33,606 bases of DNA, from the NCBI GenBank assembly GCA_019634695.1, contig JAHCAW010000046.1, positions 1-33,606 of the forward strand. The letters run 5' to 3'. The translations under genes and the position numbers were made by a program. Source of the stretch: Candidatus Sumerlaeia bacterium (GTDB lineage Bacteria; Sumerlaeota; Sumerlaeia; SLMS01; JAHLLQ01). A model generated the notes under the pieces. That model was not told the origin of the DNA, ran no database searches, and was given only the letters and a program-made list of their open reading frames with translations. Shown here in pieces: positions 1 to 6,884 of the stretch; the stretch's first letter is position 1; each line of letters opens with the position of its first letter.

Positions 1-278
1 CGCTGCCCATCTCGCTCGAACTCTGCCTGCCCTATCTGGCCCTCGACGGCTGGATGCTCACCTTCAAGGGATCGAACCCGGCCGACGAAATCCGCGACGC
101 CGAGTTCGCACTCAACAAGCTCGGCGCCGGCAAGGTGCTGGCCCGCAGCTACACCCCGGGCCCGGGCCAGAAGAGCCGCCACGCGCTCTGGATTCCCAAG
201 ACCGGCCTGACGCCGGACCGCTATCCCCGCCGCGAAGGCATCCCGGCCAAGCGCCCCCTGCGCGGCAGCCGGAGCTGA
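1..278 (+). CDS. rsmG: 16S rRNA (guanine-N7) methyltransferase RsmG, C-terminal part (5' truncated by window edge)
   Basis: The reading frame is open from base 3 and ends at TGA 276-278. Only the last ~91 residues are present, so the first in-frame ATG at 54 is internal and not a start. RsmG (GidB) uses SAM to methylate a guanine in helix 18 of 16S rRNA. The identification rests on the family's C-terminal pattern: a strand like 'LDGWMLTFKGSN' (the '..ALKG' strand of the Rossmann fold), then an 'E.A...LG' helix, and near the end 'DRYPRREGIPAKRPL', which matches the usual 'YPRRAGTPAKKPL' tail. The SAM-binding motifs lie upstream of the window. A strong intrinsic terminator follows 42 bases after the stop, so this gene ends its transcription unit. 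Confidence 0.87.
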   Translation, partial: LPISLELCLPYLALDGWMLTFKGSNPADEIRDAEFALNKLGAGKVLARSYTPGPGQKSRHALWIPKTGLTPDRYPRREGIPAKRPLRGSRS

Positions 279-320
279 CACCCTCGCACGGTAGCCCACA
301 ACCTCGTCGCTGTCTCTTCC

Positions 321-354
321 CGGGCGGTGCTCCCCAGCACCGCCCGATTGTTTT
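321..354 (+). terminator. Intrinsic terminator downstream of rsmG
   Basis: There is a perfect 11-bp stem, CGGGCGGTGCT (321-331) paired with AGCACCGCCCG (336-346), with a CCCC loop and then ATTGTTTT (347-354). A GC-rich stem followed directly by a T-rich run is the classic rho-independent layout. It lies 42 bases after the rsmG stop and upstream of the pseudopilin gene, so it separates the two units. It is the only hairpin in the window with a convincing T tract. Confidence 0.85.
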
Positions 355-462
355 CCCGAAACGAAGCGCGCCGCCGACAAACCCGCGCCCGCCTCGTCGT
401 TGTCCCCTGTTCAACGTGCCCTCCGTTTCCGGCGGGTGCAGTCCCCCGGAGGAGGAACCCCG

Positions 463-1074
463 ATGAACCCCACTGTCCGCCGCGCGCGGCCCCGCGCCTT
501 CACGCTGCTCGAACTGCTCATCGTTGTCGCCATCATCGCCATCCTGGCGGCCATCGCCGTCCCCAACTTCCTCGAGGCCCAGACGCGCGCCAAGGTCTCG
601 CGCGTCAAAGCCGACCTGCGCACCATCGTCACCGCCCTCGAATCCTACGCCGTCGACCACAACAAGTTCCCCTTCGACGGCCACCCCGGCCAAGCCCACT
701 GGGGCTGGGTCACCTCCAGCACACGCCTCACCACGCCGATCGCCTACATCACCAGCCTGCTGCGCGACCCCTTCCAGGACGACACCCTGCAGGACACCGG
801 CCTGCCCGGCGGTCACACGCACTTCCTCGACCACCCCGAGCGCAAGAACCACACGTACGACTATGGCACGGCCCACTGGCACGGCATCTTCGCGGGGCTG
901 TCGCCGGGCTATGTGAAGAACTTCGGCGCCAGCCCCTGGAAGGTCGGCAGCGCCGGCCCGGACCGTCGCTTCCACGAAGGCGGCAGCCACTACGGCATGG
1001 CCGAATTCTACGACCCCTCCAACGGCACCGTCTCCGACGGCGACATCTACCGCTCCATCCGCGGCCAGCACTGA
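463..1074 (+). CDS. Orphan type II secretion / type IV pilin-like pseudopilin (GspG-like), 203 aa
   Basis: This is a secreted fibre subunit. A short basic leader (about 13 residues, rich in Arg) is followed by 'AFTLLELLIVVAIIAILAA', the class III prepilin signal: cleavage is expected before Phe, with Glu at position 5 of the mature protein and a ~20-residue hydrophobic N-terminal helix. The residue before the cleavage site is Ala rather than the usual Gly. The stretch 'DLRTIVTALESYAVDHNKFP' is the GspG/major-pseudopilin-like segment after the helix. ATG 463 is chosen because GGAGGA (449-454) sits just upstream. An in-frame TTG at 400 would add 21 residues before the leader, which is unlikely. 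The gene stands alone between the rsmG terminator and the KAP gene, separate from the gsp operon that starts at 15.4 kb. It could be a substrate or fibre subunit for that machine, or one of the many stand-alone pseudopilins typical of such genomes. Confidence 0.85.
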   Translation: MNPTVRRARPRAFTLLELLIVVAIIAILAAIAVPNFLEAQTRAKVSRVKADLRTIVTALESYAVDHNKFPFDGHPGQAHWGWVTSSTRLTTPIAYITSLLRDPFQDDTLQDTGLPGGHTHFLDHPERKNHTYDYGTAHWHGIFAGLSPGYVKNFGASPWKVGSAGPDRRFHEGGSHYGMAEFYDPSNGTVSDGDIYRSIRGQH

Positions 1075-1194
1075 CGGCGGGCGGGACTTGCGCTTGACCA
1101 TCGCACATGCGTCATGCGCAACTGACTCACGCCAGCGGTGCGTCAACAAGTTCCCATGGCCACCGTCGGCACCTCGTCGTGGAGGTGGGGAGAC

Positions 1195-4044
1195 ATGGGT
1201 GTGGGGTCGCCATCCCGGATCGGTCTGAGCGCGCACTGGGCGCGTGTCTGGAATGAGTTCCTTGGGGCTTGGTTCGTCGCGTCCTTGGTGCTCCCTATCC
1301 TCGGCCGATGGGAGTATGCCTCGATCGGCAGCCGCGTCTTCGTGCGCATACCGCTGCACTACATCCCCGTATTGTGTGCGATCCTGGTGGTCGGACTGTA
1401 TGTTCTGGCACAGTCCGGCGGACTGAGAGTGCGGCGCCCCGCCGGCTTCTTCAGCAACATACCGCTGTGGTGTCCATTCGCCCTTGGTGTCGTTGTCGCG
1501 CTCCTGTTCTTCCAGTTGAGGCTACTGGTTCCCCAGACCTCCTACAGTCGTTATCTGCCTTTCGGTTGGAGCGCGGTCTACGTTCCTTCCAGCCTCATCG
1601 TCTTGCAACTCCTGCGTTGGAAACCCGTCACGGCGGCATGCGGCTTGGTATGGAAGCCCGTCTCCTGGATCCGGAGATCGATTCGCCACGAGCGTCGGGG
1701 CAGCGCAGCCCCAGCCGTCTCCCCACAGCTCGGCAGCGAAGCAAGTATTCCCCAAGCGTTTGCTCATGACTGGCTGAAGCGCGACGACCCCGTGCGACAC
1801 CCTGCTGAGGACCTCTTCGACGGCAAACGCAGGGCCGTCCGGATCGCCTCCGAGCTTTGTCAGGAGAAACTCAAGACGATTGCCTTGATAGGCGACTATG
1901 GTAGTGGAAAGAGCAGCATCCTGAACTTCGTGGAGCACTACCTCGCACATCCGAGAGACCTGCGGGAAGCATGCCGCGAGCGGCACCAGCACGCCGCGTT
2001 TCCGTTCCCGCCGGACCGCGTCCTCTGTTGCCGAACGTCGGTGTGGGGGATGGACAACGCCCGATCCGTCGAATCGATTCTCACAGTCGGCATCGAACGA
2101 TTGAGTCGCGAGACCGACTGCGCCCGCATCTGGCATACGCCGCAACGCCTGTCCGCAATGATGGAGGCCAGTGGCATTCCTGGAGTGCGGATGATTGCCG
2201 CGGCTCTGGGGTCGCGTCGCGATCCGCGCGAGTTGCTTGAGAGACTGGACGACGTCTGCAGGCGAGCGCGTTGTCGCCTGATCATCTTCGTCGAGGACGC
2301 GGACAGGAACATCGAGGCTCAGGAGGTGCAGCGCCAACTGGCGGCAACCCTCTCGCGGCTGCGGGACCTCGAAAACGTCTCGTTCGTCTTCGCCGCCTCG
2401 CCGGGCTCCCTCACCAAAGATGGCTTGGCCAAAGTGTGCGAGCACCATGAGTTTCTTAAGGAGCCGAACCCGAACGACCTCCTCAGGACCATCCTGCAGT
2501 GTCGCGACAGTCTGCTATCTTACAGCGGCAAAGTTGTCGATCCCCTCGATGCGGATGACCGGAACAACATCTTCTCGCGTCTCATGTCGCGTCTCGAGTC
2601 GTCGGTCTACAACGCAACCGGCAATCCGGAAGCGGGCTGGCTCGCGAACCATCTGGTGCAGGTCATCCGGACTCCACGTGCATTGAAGTACATCCTTGAG
2701 GGCAGCACACGCGCTTGGAGGACGATAGAAGGTGAGGTCGACCCCGATGAGCTGATCGTCCTGCACACCATTCATGCCGTAGCGCCGGAGATCATCGACT
2801 TCATTAGCGAGAAGCGGGACATGTTGCGGGAGGCAGGAGCCGAGTTTCCGGGGAGCGACAACGACAAGCCAGATCGGCGGAAGATTCGTGACGAACTTCA
2901 ACTCGAGTGGGAGGCCCTCGCCCGTGGCGGGTCGTGGCAACGTGACGCCCATGCATTGCGCCAACTCGTCGGCTTTCTGTTCCGTGAATTCCAGCCTGAT
3001 TCGGCCTGGAACCTGCGCGAGCTTGAGTCTTCGGACTTGCCCAATGCCGCGCGGCTTAAGATCATACCGCAAAATGCCAAAGTCATTCTGTCCCCTCAAG
3101 GGTTCGGCACCCCTCAAGAGTTCGGCAGTATGTATCGCGACACCCTTCAGATTGCCTTGGACGAAGAAGTTCCTCAGGGGCTTCGGGATCAAGACGTGCT
3201 ACGAGCCATCGCTGCGTGGCGCCAGAACCCGAATTCAATGGAGCCAGAGGGTTGGACGTTGGCCGAGGCTGTGCTGAGAGACGCCGCGTTTGCGGATCGA
3301 CTTGAACACTTCGGAGCGTTTCGCGGAGCCGGATGCAGCTTCACCTTGAACGAGGCCAAGCTGCTTGGGGAGCAACTTCTGGAGGCTCTGCTCGATCCGA
3401 AGTGGCGAACGGACGATGAACCGAAAAACACGACCGAGAATGCGGTACTGGCGGTTGGCAGGGTCCTCGAGGCGAAGAGATTCCCGGAGTCGGAGGGAGC
3501 GCCTGTGTGGATCACTCGGGCTATCGAGCGCACTGCACCAGCGGATCTGAACCTTGCGTGCGACATCGTGAACACTTGGGCCGGCGTTCTAGCACTCAAG
3601 ACTCCTGGCTTCTGGAGCGGGTTCATTGCAACTGTGGAGAGGTTGTTCGGAGACGAATCTGAGGGCTTTGCAGTTGCTCTCAAGGGCAACTCCTCGATCC
3701 CGGCGTATCAACCCTACTTGCTTCGGAATCTCATCATGCTGAAGACCCGATCGGAGCATGAGACCGAGTTTGTTCGCTGGGACTGGCTTGCCACGATGGT
3801 CGCCAGCGTCGGTCGCGAACATTGGGAGGACCTCATGCCACAGGTTGTGTGTCTTCTGACGGACGGTGTGTGGGACGAAGTAGGATTTGGCCAAGCATGG
3901 AGGAAGCACTTTCCAGAGTCGGGGGACACGATCATCGCGATGATCCGAGTAACCACACCCAAGTCAGACCTTCCGCCCGATGTGCTCCGACTGATCGAGA
4001 ATGCGAAGGCGTGGGCTGGCAGGCAGAAGCCAACGGACGCCTGA
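1195..4044 (+). CDS. Membrane-anchored KAP-family P-loop NTPase, 949 aa
   Basis: About four hydrophobic segments occupy the first ~145 residues (for example 'FVASLVLPILG', 'IPVLCAILVVGLYVLAQ', 'FALGVVVALLFFQLRLLVP'). An NTPase core follows: Walker A 'GDYGSGKS' at residues 233-240 (nt 1891), Walker B 'LIIFVEDADR' at 362-371, and a sensor-like strand 'ENVSFVFAASP' at 393-403. The DxDR-type Walker B and membrane segments fit the KAP family (Kidins220/PifA); PifA of the F plasmid is a phage-exclusion protein of this family. The remaining ~500 residues are helical and unrecognised. GTG 1138 is also in frame, but ATG 1195 has GGAGGT 8 bases upstream (1181-1186). Codon third positions are clearly richer in A/T than in all the neighbours (runs such as ata, caa, aat, aaa, att), suggesting acquisition. 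No partner gene is adjacent. A defence role is possible, but only by family analogy. Confidence 0.8.
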   Translation: MGVGSPSRIGLSAHWARVWNEFLGAWFVASLVLPILGRWEYASIGSRVFVRIPLHYIPVLCAILVVGLYVLAQSGGLRVRRPAGFFSNIPLWCPFALGVVVALLFFQLRLLVPQTSYSRYLPFGWSAVYVPSSLIVLQLLRWKPVTAACGLVWKPVSWIRRSIRHERRGSAAPAVSPQLGSEASIPQAFAHDWLKRDDPVRHPAEDLFDGKRRAVRIASELCQEKLKTIALIGDYGSGKSSILNFVEHYLAHPRDLREACRERHQHAAFPFPPDRVLCCRTSVWGMDNARSVESILTVGIERLSRETDCARIWHTPQRLSAMMEASGIPGVRMIAAALGSRRDPRELLERLDDVCRRARCRLIIFVEDADRNIEAQEVQRQLAATLSRLRDLENVSFVFAASPGSLTKDGLAKVCEHHEFLKEPNPNDLLRTILQCRDSLLSYSGKVVDPLDADDRNNIFSRLMSRLESSVYNATGNPEAGWLANHLVQVIRTPRALKYILEGSTRAWRTIEGEVDPDELIVLHTIHAVAPEIIDFISEKRDMLREAGAEFPGSDNDKPDRRKIRDELQLEWEALARGGSWQRDAHALRQLVGFLFREFQPDSAWNLRELESSDLPNAARLKIIPQNAKVILSPQGFGTPQEFGSMYRDTLQIALDEEVPQGLRDQDVLRAIAAWRQNPNSMEPEGWTLAEAVLRDAAFADRLEHFGAFRGAGCSFTLNEAKLLGEQLLEALLDPKWRTDDEPKNTTENAVLAVGRVLEAKRFPESEGAPVWITRAIERTAPADLNLACDIVNTWAGVLALKTPGFWSGFIATVERLFGDESEGFAVALKGNSSIPAYQPYLLRNLIMLKTRSEHETEFVRWDWLATMVASVGREHWEDLMPQVVCLLTDGVWDEVGFGQAWRKHFPESGDTIIAMIRVTTPKSDLPPDVLRLIENAKAWAGRQKPTDA

Positions 4045-4164
4045 GGGCACCCCATCGTCGATTGGCCACTTGGTGCGGGGGTCGATAGGAGTTGCCCCCT
4101 CCTTTTCCCTCGCCTCGCGGCGGCGGGTTGTCGGCAATGGGGGCGTGGGGGCACGCGCGGCGGC

Positions 4165-5130
4165 ATGCAGATTCTGACCGACATCGATCCTTCGACCGAG
4201 GCCTGTCCGGACCCGCGGACGTCGTGGTCGCGATGGCGCGCGTCGGGGCGGTTTGCGCGGATCGCGCAGGCATGCTTTCCCGCCGGCGGCACGCTCTACG
4301 GCGCCGACATCGAAGGGCCGAAGCTGACGCGCGAGTTCCCGGTCGTCGTCTGGCGAGCCGGCAGCGACGCGTCGCAGCTCGACCTTGCCTCCGGGCTGGC
4401 CGGCTGGTTGCCGGCCGAGGTCGGCACCGTCGTGCTCGTCACGGGCACCAGTGCGCACCTGCGCGGACACTTTGACCGCCGCTGGGCCGGCGCACCCGGC
4501 AATCTGCACGTCACCGTGCTCGTGCGCGAGACCGCGCCGGTCGAGCACGTCGGCCTTGGCTATGCGATTCTGCCGGTGCTGGCGCTGTACGATTGCGCTC
4601 GCGGCGTCGTGACATCGCACCGCCGCGTGTCGATCAAGTGGATCAACGACATCCTGCTGGACGGCGCAAAGATCGGCGGGGCGCTCAGCCGTGGGCGCAC
4701 GCAGGGCGGCGCCTACACGCACGCCGTCTTCGGCATGGGGCTCAACGTGAACGTGATTCCGGCGGTGCCGCGCACGGTGTTCGTGCCGCACGTCACCTGT
4801 CTGCGCCCGCACACGGGGGACAAGCCGCTGCTCGACACGCTGCGGCGACTGCTCAGTTCGTTCGCGTCGAACCATTCGCTGCTGCGGCGCAAGGGGCTCG
4901 CCGGTCTGATCGACCGCTATCGCAAGGCGTGCGAGGTGCCCGGTCGTGCGGTGCGGCTGTACGAGGACGGGCCGGGCTTGGACGACCGCCATCCGAACGG
5001 TCGGCGGGTGCTGGCGCGCGGGCGCGTCGAGTCAATCACGGACGACCTGCAACTCGTCATCGAAGGCCGCGCATACGGCGTCGGCCGACTGGCGTACGAG
5101 GAAGACTGCGGCGCCTTCGGGATTGAGTGA
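4165..5130 (+). CDS. birA: Divergent biotin-protein ligase (BPL/LPL family), 321 aa
   Basis: This family adenylates biotin and transfers it to the carboxylase carrier lysine. The catalytic-domain landmarks are the strand 'GNLHVTVLVRE' (112-122), 'KWINDILLDGAKIGG' from residue 158 (the BirA 'KWPND' motif with the biotin-contacting Lys) and 'GMGLNVNV' (190-197). A short C-terminal beta domain, 'GRVESITDDLQLVIEG', resembles the BPL SH3-like domain. No N-terminal DNA-binding helix-turn-helix is evident; instead about 90 residues precede the catalytic core. The odd feature is the usual GRGRRGRxW adenylate loop, which here reads 'HLRGHFDRRW' (98-107): one Arg-Gly pair, a later Arg and the Trp survive but the glycine-rich pattern is lost. 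It could therefore be a diverged ligase or a lipoate/other acyl ligase relative. No good ribosome site precedes ATG 4165, so the start is uncertain. The cupin gene follows at once. Confidence 0.72.
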   Translation: MQILTDIDPSTEACPDPRTSWSRWRASGRFARIAQACFPAGGTLYGADIEGPKLTREFPVVVWRAGSDASQLDLASGLAGWLPAEVGTVVLVTGTSAHLRGHFDRRWAGAPGNLHVTVLVRETAPVEHVGLGYAILPVLALYDCARGVVTSHRRVSIKWINDILLDGAKIGGALSRGRTQGGAYTHAVFGMGLNVNVIPAVPRTVFVPHVTCLRPHTGDKPLLDTLRRLLSSFASNHSLLRRKGLAGLIDRYRKACEVPGRAVRLYEDGPGLDDRHPNGRRVLARGRVESITDDLQLVIEGRAYGVGRLAYEEDCGAFGIE

Positions 5131-5162
5131 CCACCGATTGCCAACCCATCAGGATCGCGCTC

Positions 5163-5663
5163 ATGCCTTCCGCCGATGTCTTGCGCCGTCTGCTGAATCT
5201 TGCACCTCATCCCGAGGGGGGTTGGTTTCGCGAGACGCATCGCTCGCCGTTGATTGTCGCGCATCCGGCGCTGGCGACGGACGCGGCGCGCGCGGCGGGG
5301 ACGGCGATCTATTTCCTGCTCGAGGCCGGGGACTTCTCGGCGCTGCACCGGGTGCGGTCCGACGAGACGTGGCACTGGTACGCCGGCGGCGTGCTCGAGC
5401 TGCATCTGCTCGACGCGTCGGGCCGGCACGAGCACGTGCTACTGGGCACGGACTGGGAAGCAGGTGCGCGGCCCCAAGTCACCGTGCCGGCCGGCGTGTG
5501 GCAGGCGGCGCGCCCGACCGCGGGCGCGGCGTTCGTGCTGTGCGGCTGCACGGTGGCGCCGGGGTTCGACTTTGCCGACTTCGAGATGCCGTCGCGCGAC
5601 GAGTTGCTGCGCGCGTTTCCGATGCACGCCGATCTGGTGCGCACGTTGACGCGCGGGAGTTGA
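5163..5663 (+). CDS. Cupin-superfamily protein, DUF985 (Cupin_5) type, 166 aa
   Basis: This is a small single-domain cupin of unknown substrate. The N-terminus 'LLNLAPHPEGGWFRETHRS' is the DUF985 signature. The first cupin motif is 'HRVRSDETWHWYAGG' with candidate metal ligands His, Glu and His, and the second barrel half reads 'VPAGVWQAA'. Length and layout match full-length family members. ATG 5163 is preceded by AGGA at a fair distance. A GTG at 5127 overlaps the stop of the ligase gene (GTGA) and would add 12 residues, which the family does not need; translation coupling there cannot be excluded. It is transcribed with the biotin-ligase-like gene. The two share no obvious pathway. It converges on the gsp operon, whose last stop is 19 bases away. 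Confidence 0.82.
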   Translation: MPSADVLRRLLNLAPHPEGGWFRETHRSPLIVAHPALATDAARAAGTAIYFLLEAGDFSALHRVRSDETWHWYAGGVLELHLLDASGRHEHVLLGTDWEAGARPQVTVPAGVWQAARPTAGAAFVLCGCTVAPGFDFADFEMPSRDELLRAFPMHADLVRTLTRGS

Positions 5664-5681
5664 TGGCGGGGCTCTGCCGGT

Positions 5682-6248
5682 TCACTCCTCGAACATGCCG
5701 CGCGTGACCTGTTGTTTGCCCTGACGGCCCGTGTAGGAGAACGTCGCCGCAAGGTTGATCGAGTCCACGGAATCGAGGCGCACGACCATGTCCTCGTTCT
5801 TGAAGCGGATCGTGCGCGTGATCGTGGCCGGGTCGTCGAGGTCGAAGTGGAACTCCTCGCGCGTGCGCGGGTCCTCGATGAAGACGACGCCGCGGAACAT
5901 GCCTTTGACCTTCCACTGACGGATGGCCTCCTCGAGCGATGGGTCGGGCGGCGGGGTTGGCGGCGGCGTCGGGGTCGGGGTCGGCACGGGAATCAGCGAC
6001 GGGAAGATGTTGCGCGCGCCGACGTTGCGGAAACGCGACTGGCGCGTCAGCGCCCGCTGCTCGTCGGAGTCGCCCCCGCCGCCGATCGACTCGAGGCGTC
6101 GCTCGATCAGTTCCATCGGTGGCGAGGCGGGCACCTCCCACGTCTGCGTCATCATCGTCGTGGCCACGACGACGATCACCAGGAAGATGACCGCGTTGAT
6201 GGCGACGAGCCGTTGCTCGAGGGTGAGGCGGGAAATCAGGGCACGCAT
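5682..6248 (-). CDS. GspC/PilP-like inner-membrane alignment protein, 188 aa
   Basis: This is the last gene of the secretion operon. The product has a short cytoplasmic N-terminus, one membrane helix ('LVAINAVIFLVIVVVATTMM', about residues 14-33), a charged linker, a Pro/Thr linker ('PVPTPTPTPPPTPPPDPS') and a C-terminal domain of ~70 residues beginning 'FRGVVFIEDPRTREEF'. That architecture (helix, proline-rich linker, small beta domain) is that of GspC HR or PilP proteins, which link the inner-membrane platform to the secretin. The call rests on architecture and gene position rather than a sequence signature. ATG 6248 is chosen over longer frames because GAGGAGGG lies about 10 bases upstream and the membrane helix then falls at the N-terminus. 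The 14-base gap to the preceding gene supports co-transcription. Confidence 0.6.
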   Translation of the reverse strand: MRALISRLTLEQRLVAINAVIFLVIVVVATTMMTQTWEVPASPPMELIERRLESIGGGGDSDEQRALTRQSRFRNVGARNIFPSLIPVPTPTPTPPPTPPPDPSLEEAIRQWKVKGMFRGVVFIEDPRTREEFHFDLDDPATITRTIRFKNEDMVVRLDSVDSINLAATFSYTGRQGKQQVTRGMFEE

Positions 6249-6262
6249 GGAAGGCCCTCCTC

Positions 6263-6877
6263 TCAGGACCGCGCCTGCTTCTGCTCGCGCGTGGGATAGA
6301 AGTAGTCGACGAGCTTGGCGACGACGATCATGGCGGACATGCGCTCGCTGTCGCGCACGGCGGCAAGGTCCACCTCCTGGATGATCAGGCCCTTCTGCTC
6401 GAAGGTCTTCAGGAGCTGCGAGATGCGCGTGAGGTCGCCGTCGCGAATGTTGACGGTGACGACGACAAGTTGGTAGTCGAGCACGAGTTGGTTGCCGCGA
6501 CGCGTGCGGATGTCCTGGATGCGCTTGCTGACGTCGGGCGCGGGGAAGCCCGCCTCGCGACACCAGTCGGCGACTGCGCTGGTGAATTCCAGGTCCGGGC
6601 GGCTCTGCGTCAGGTCGCGGGTGCTCTGTCCCTTGAGCGACCGCATGGCGTCCTCGCCGGCCAGTTGCGTGAACTGCCGCACGATGCGCGGGGACTCCGC
6701 CACGCTGGCCACCGTCCGGTCGTACGCGCTGCGCGCCTGCTCCACCTCGGCGGACGGCACGCCAAAGAAGCCCACGCCCGAGCCCGAGGACTCCGAATCG
6801 CCGAACGCCGTGAACAGCAGGTAGCCCGCCACGGCGACGATGGTGATGCCCATCAGGACTTTCTCGCTCTGTTTCAT
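6263..6877 (-). CDS. GspM/PilO-like inner-membrane platform protein, 204 aa
   Basis: The product has a short N-terminus, one membrane helix ('KVLMGITIVAVAGYLLFTAFG', about residues 6-26), a Ser/Gly-rich linker, a helical stretch (about 40-110) and a C-terminal ferredoxin-like region with alternating strands such as 'YQLVVVTVNIRDGDLTRISQ' and 'QEVDLAAVRD'. This is the plan of PilO and GspM, which dimerise with PilN or GspL in the inner membrane. Sequence similarity is not obvious, so the call leans on topology and on its position directly after the PilM/PilN fusion (7-base gap) and before the GspC/PilP-like gene. The start ATG 6877 puts the helix at the right distance from the N-terminus. Confidence 0.6.
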   Translation of the reverse strand: MKQSEKVLMGITIVAVAGYLLFTAFGDSESSGSGVGFFGVPSAEVEQARSAYDRTVASVAESPRIVRQFTQLAGEDAMRSLKGQSTRDLTQSRPDLEFTSAVADWCREAGFPAPDVSKRIQDIRTRRGNQLVLDYQLVVVTVNIRDGDLTRISQLLKTFEQKGLIIQEVDLAAVRDSERMSAMIVVAKLVDYFYPTREQKQARS

Positions 6878-6884
6878 GACGCTC

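Noticed and set aside
1075..1194. TTGACC and TTGCGC/GCGCAA arms upstream of the KAP gene as a promoter or operator
   Set aside because: No acceptable -10 box at the right spacing, and the 6-bp arms are too short to separate from chance.
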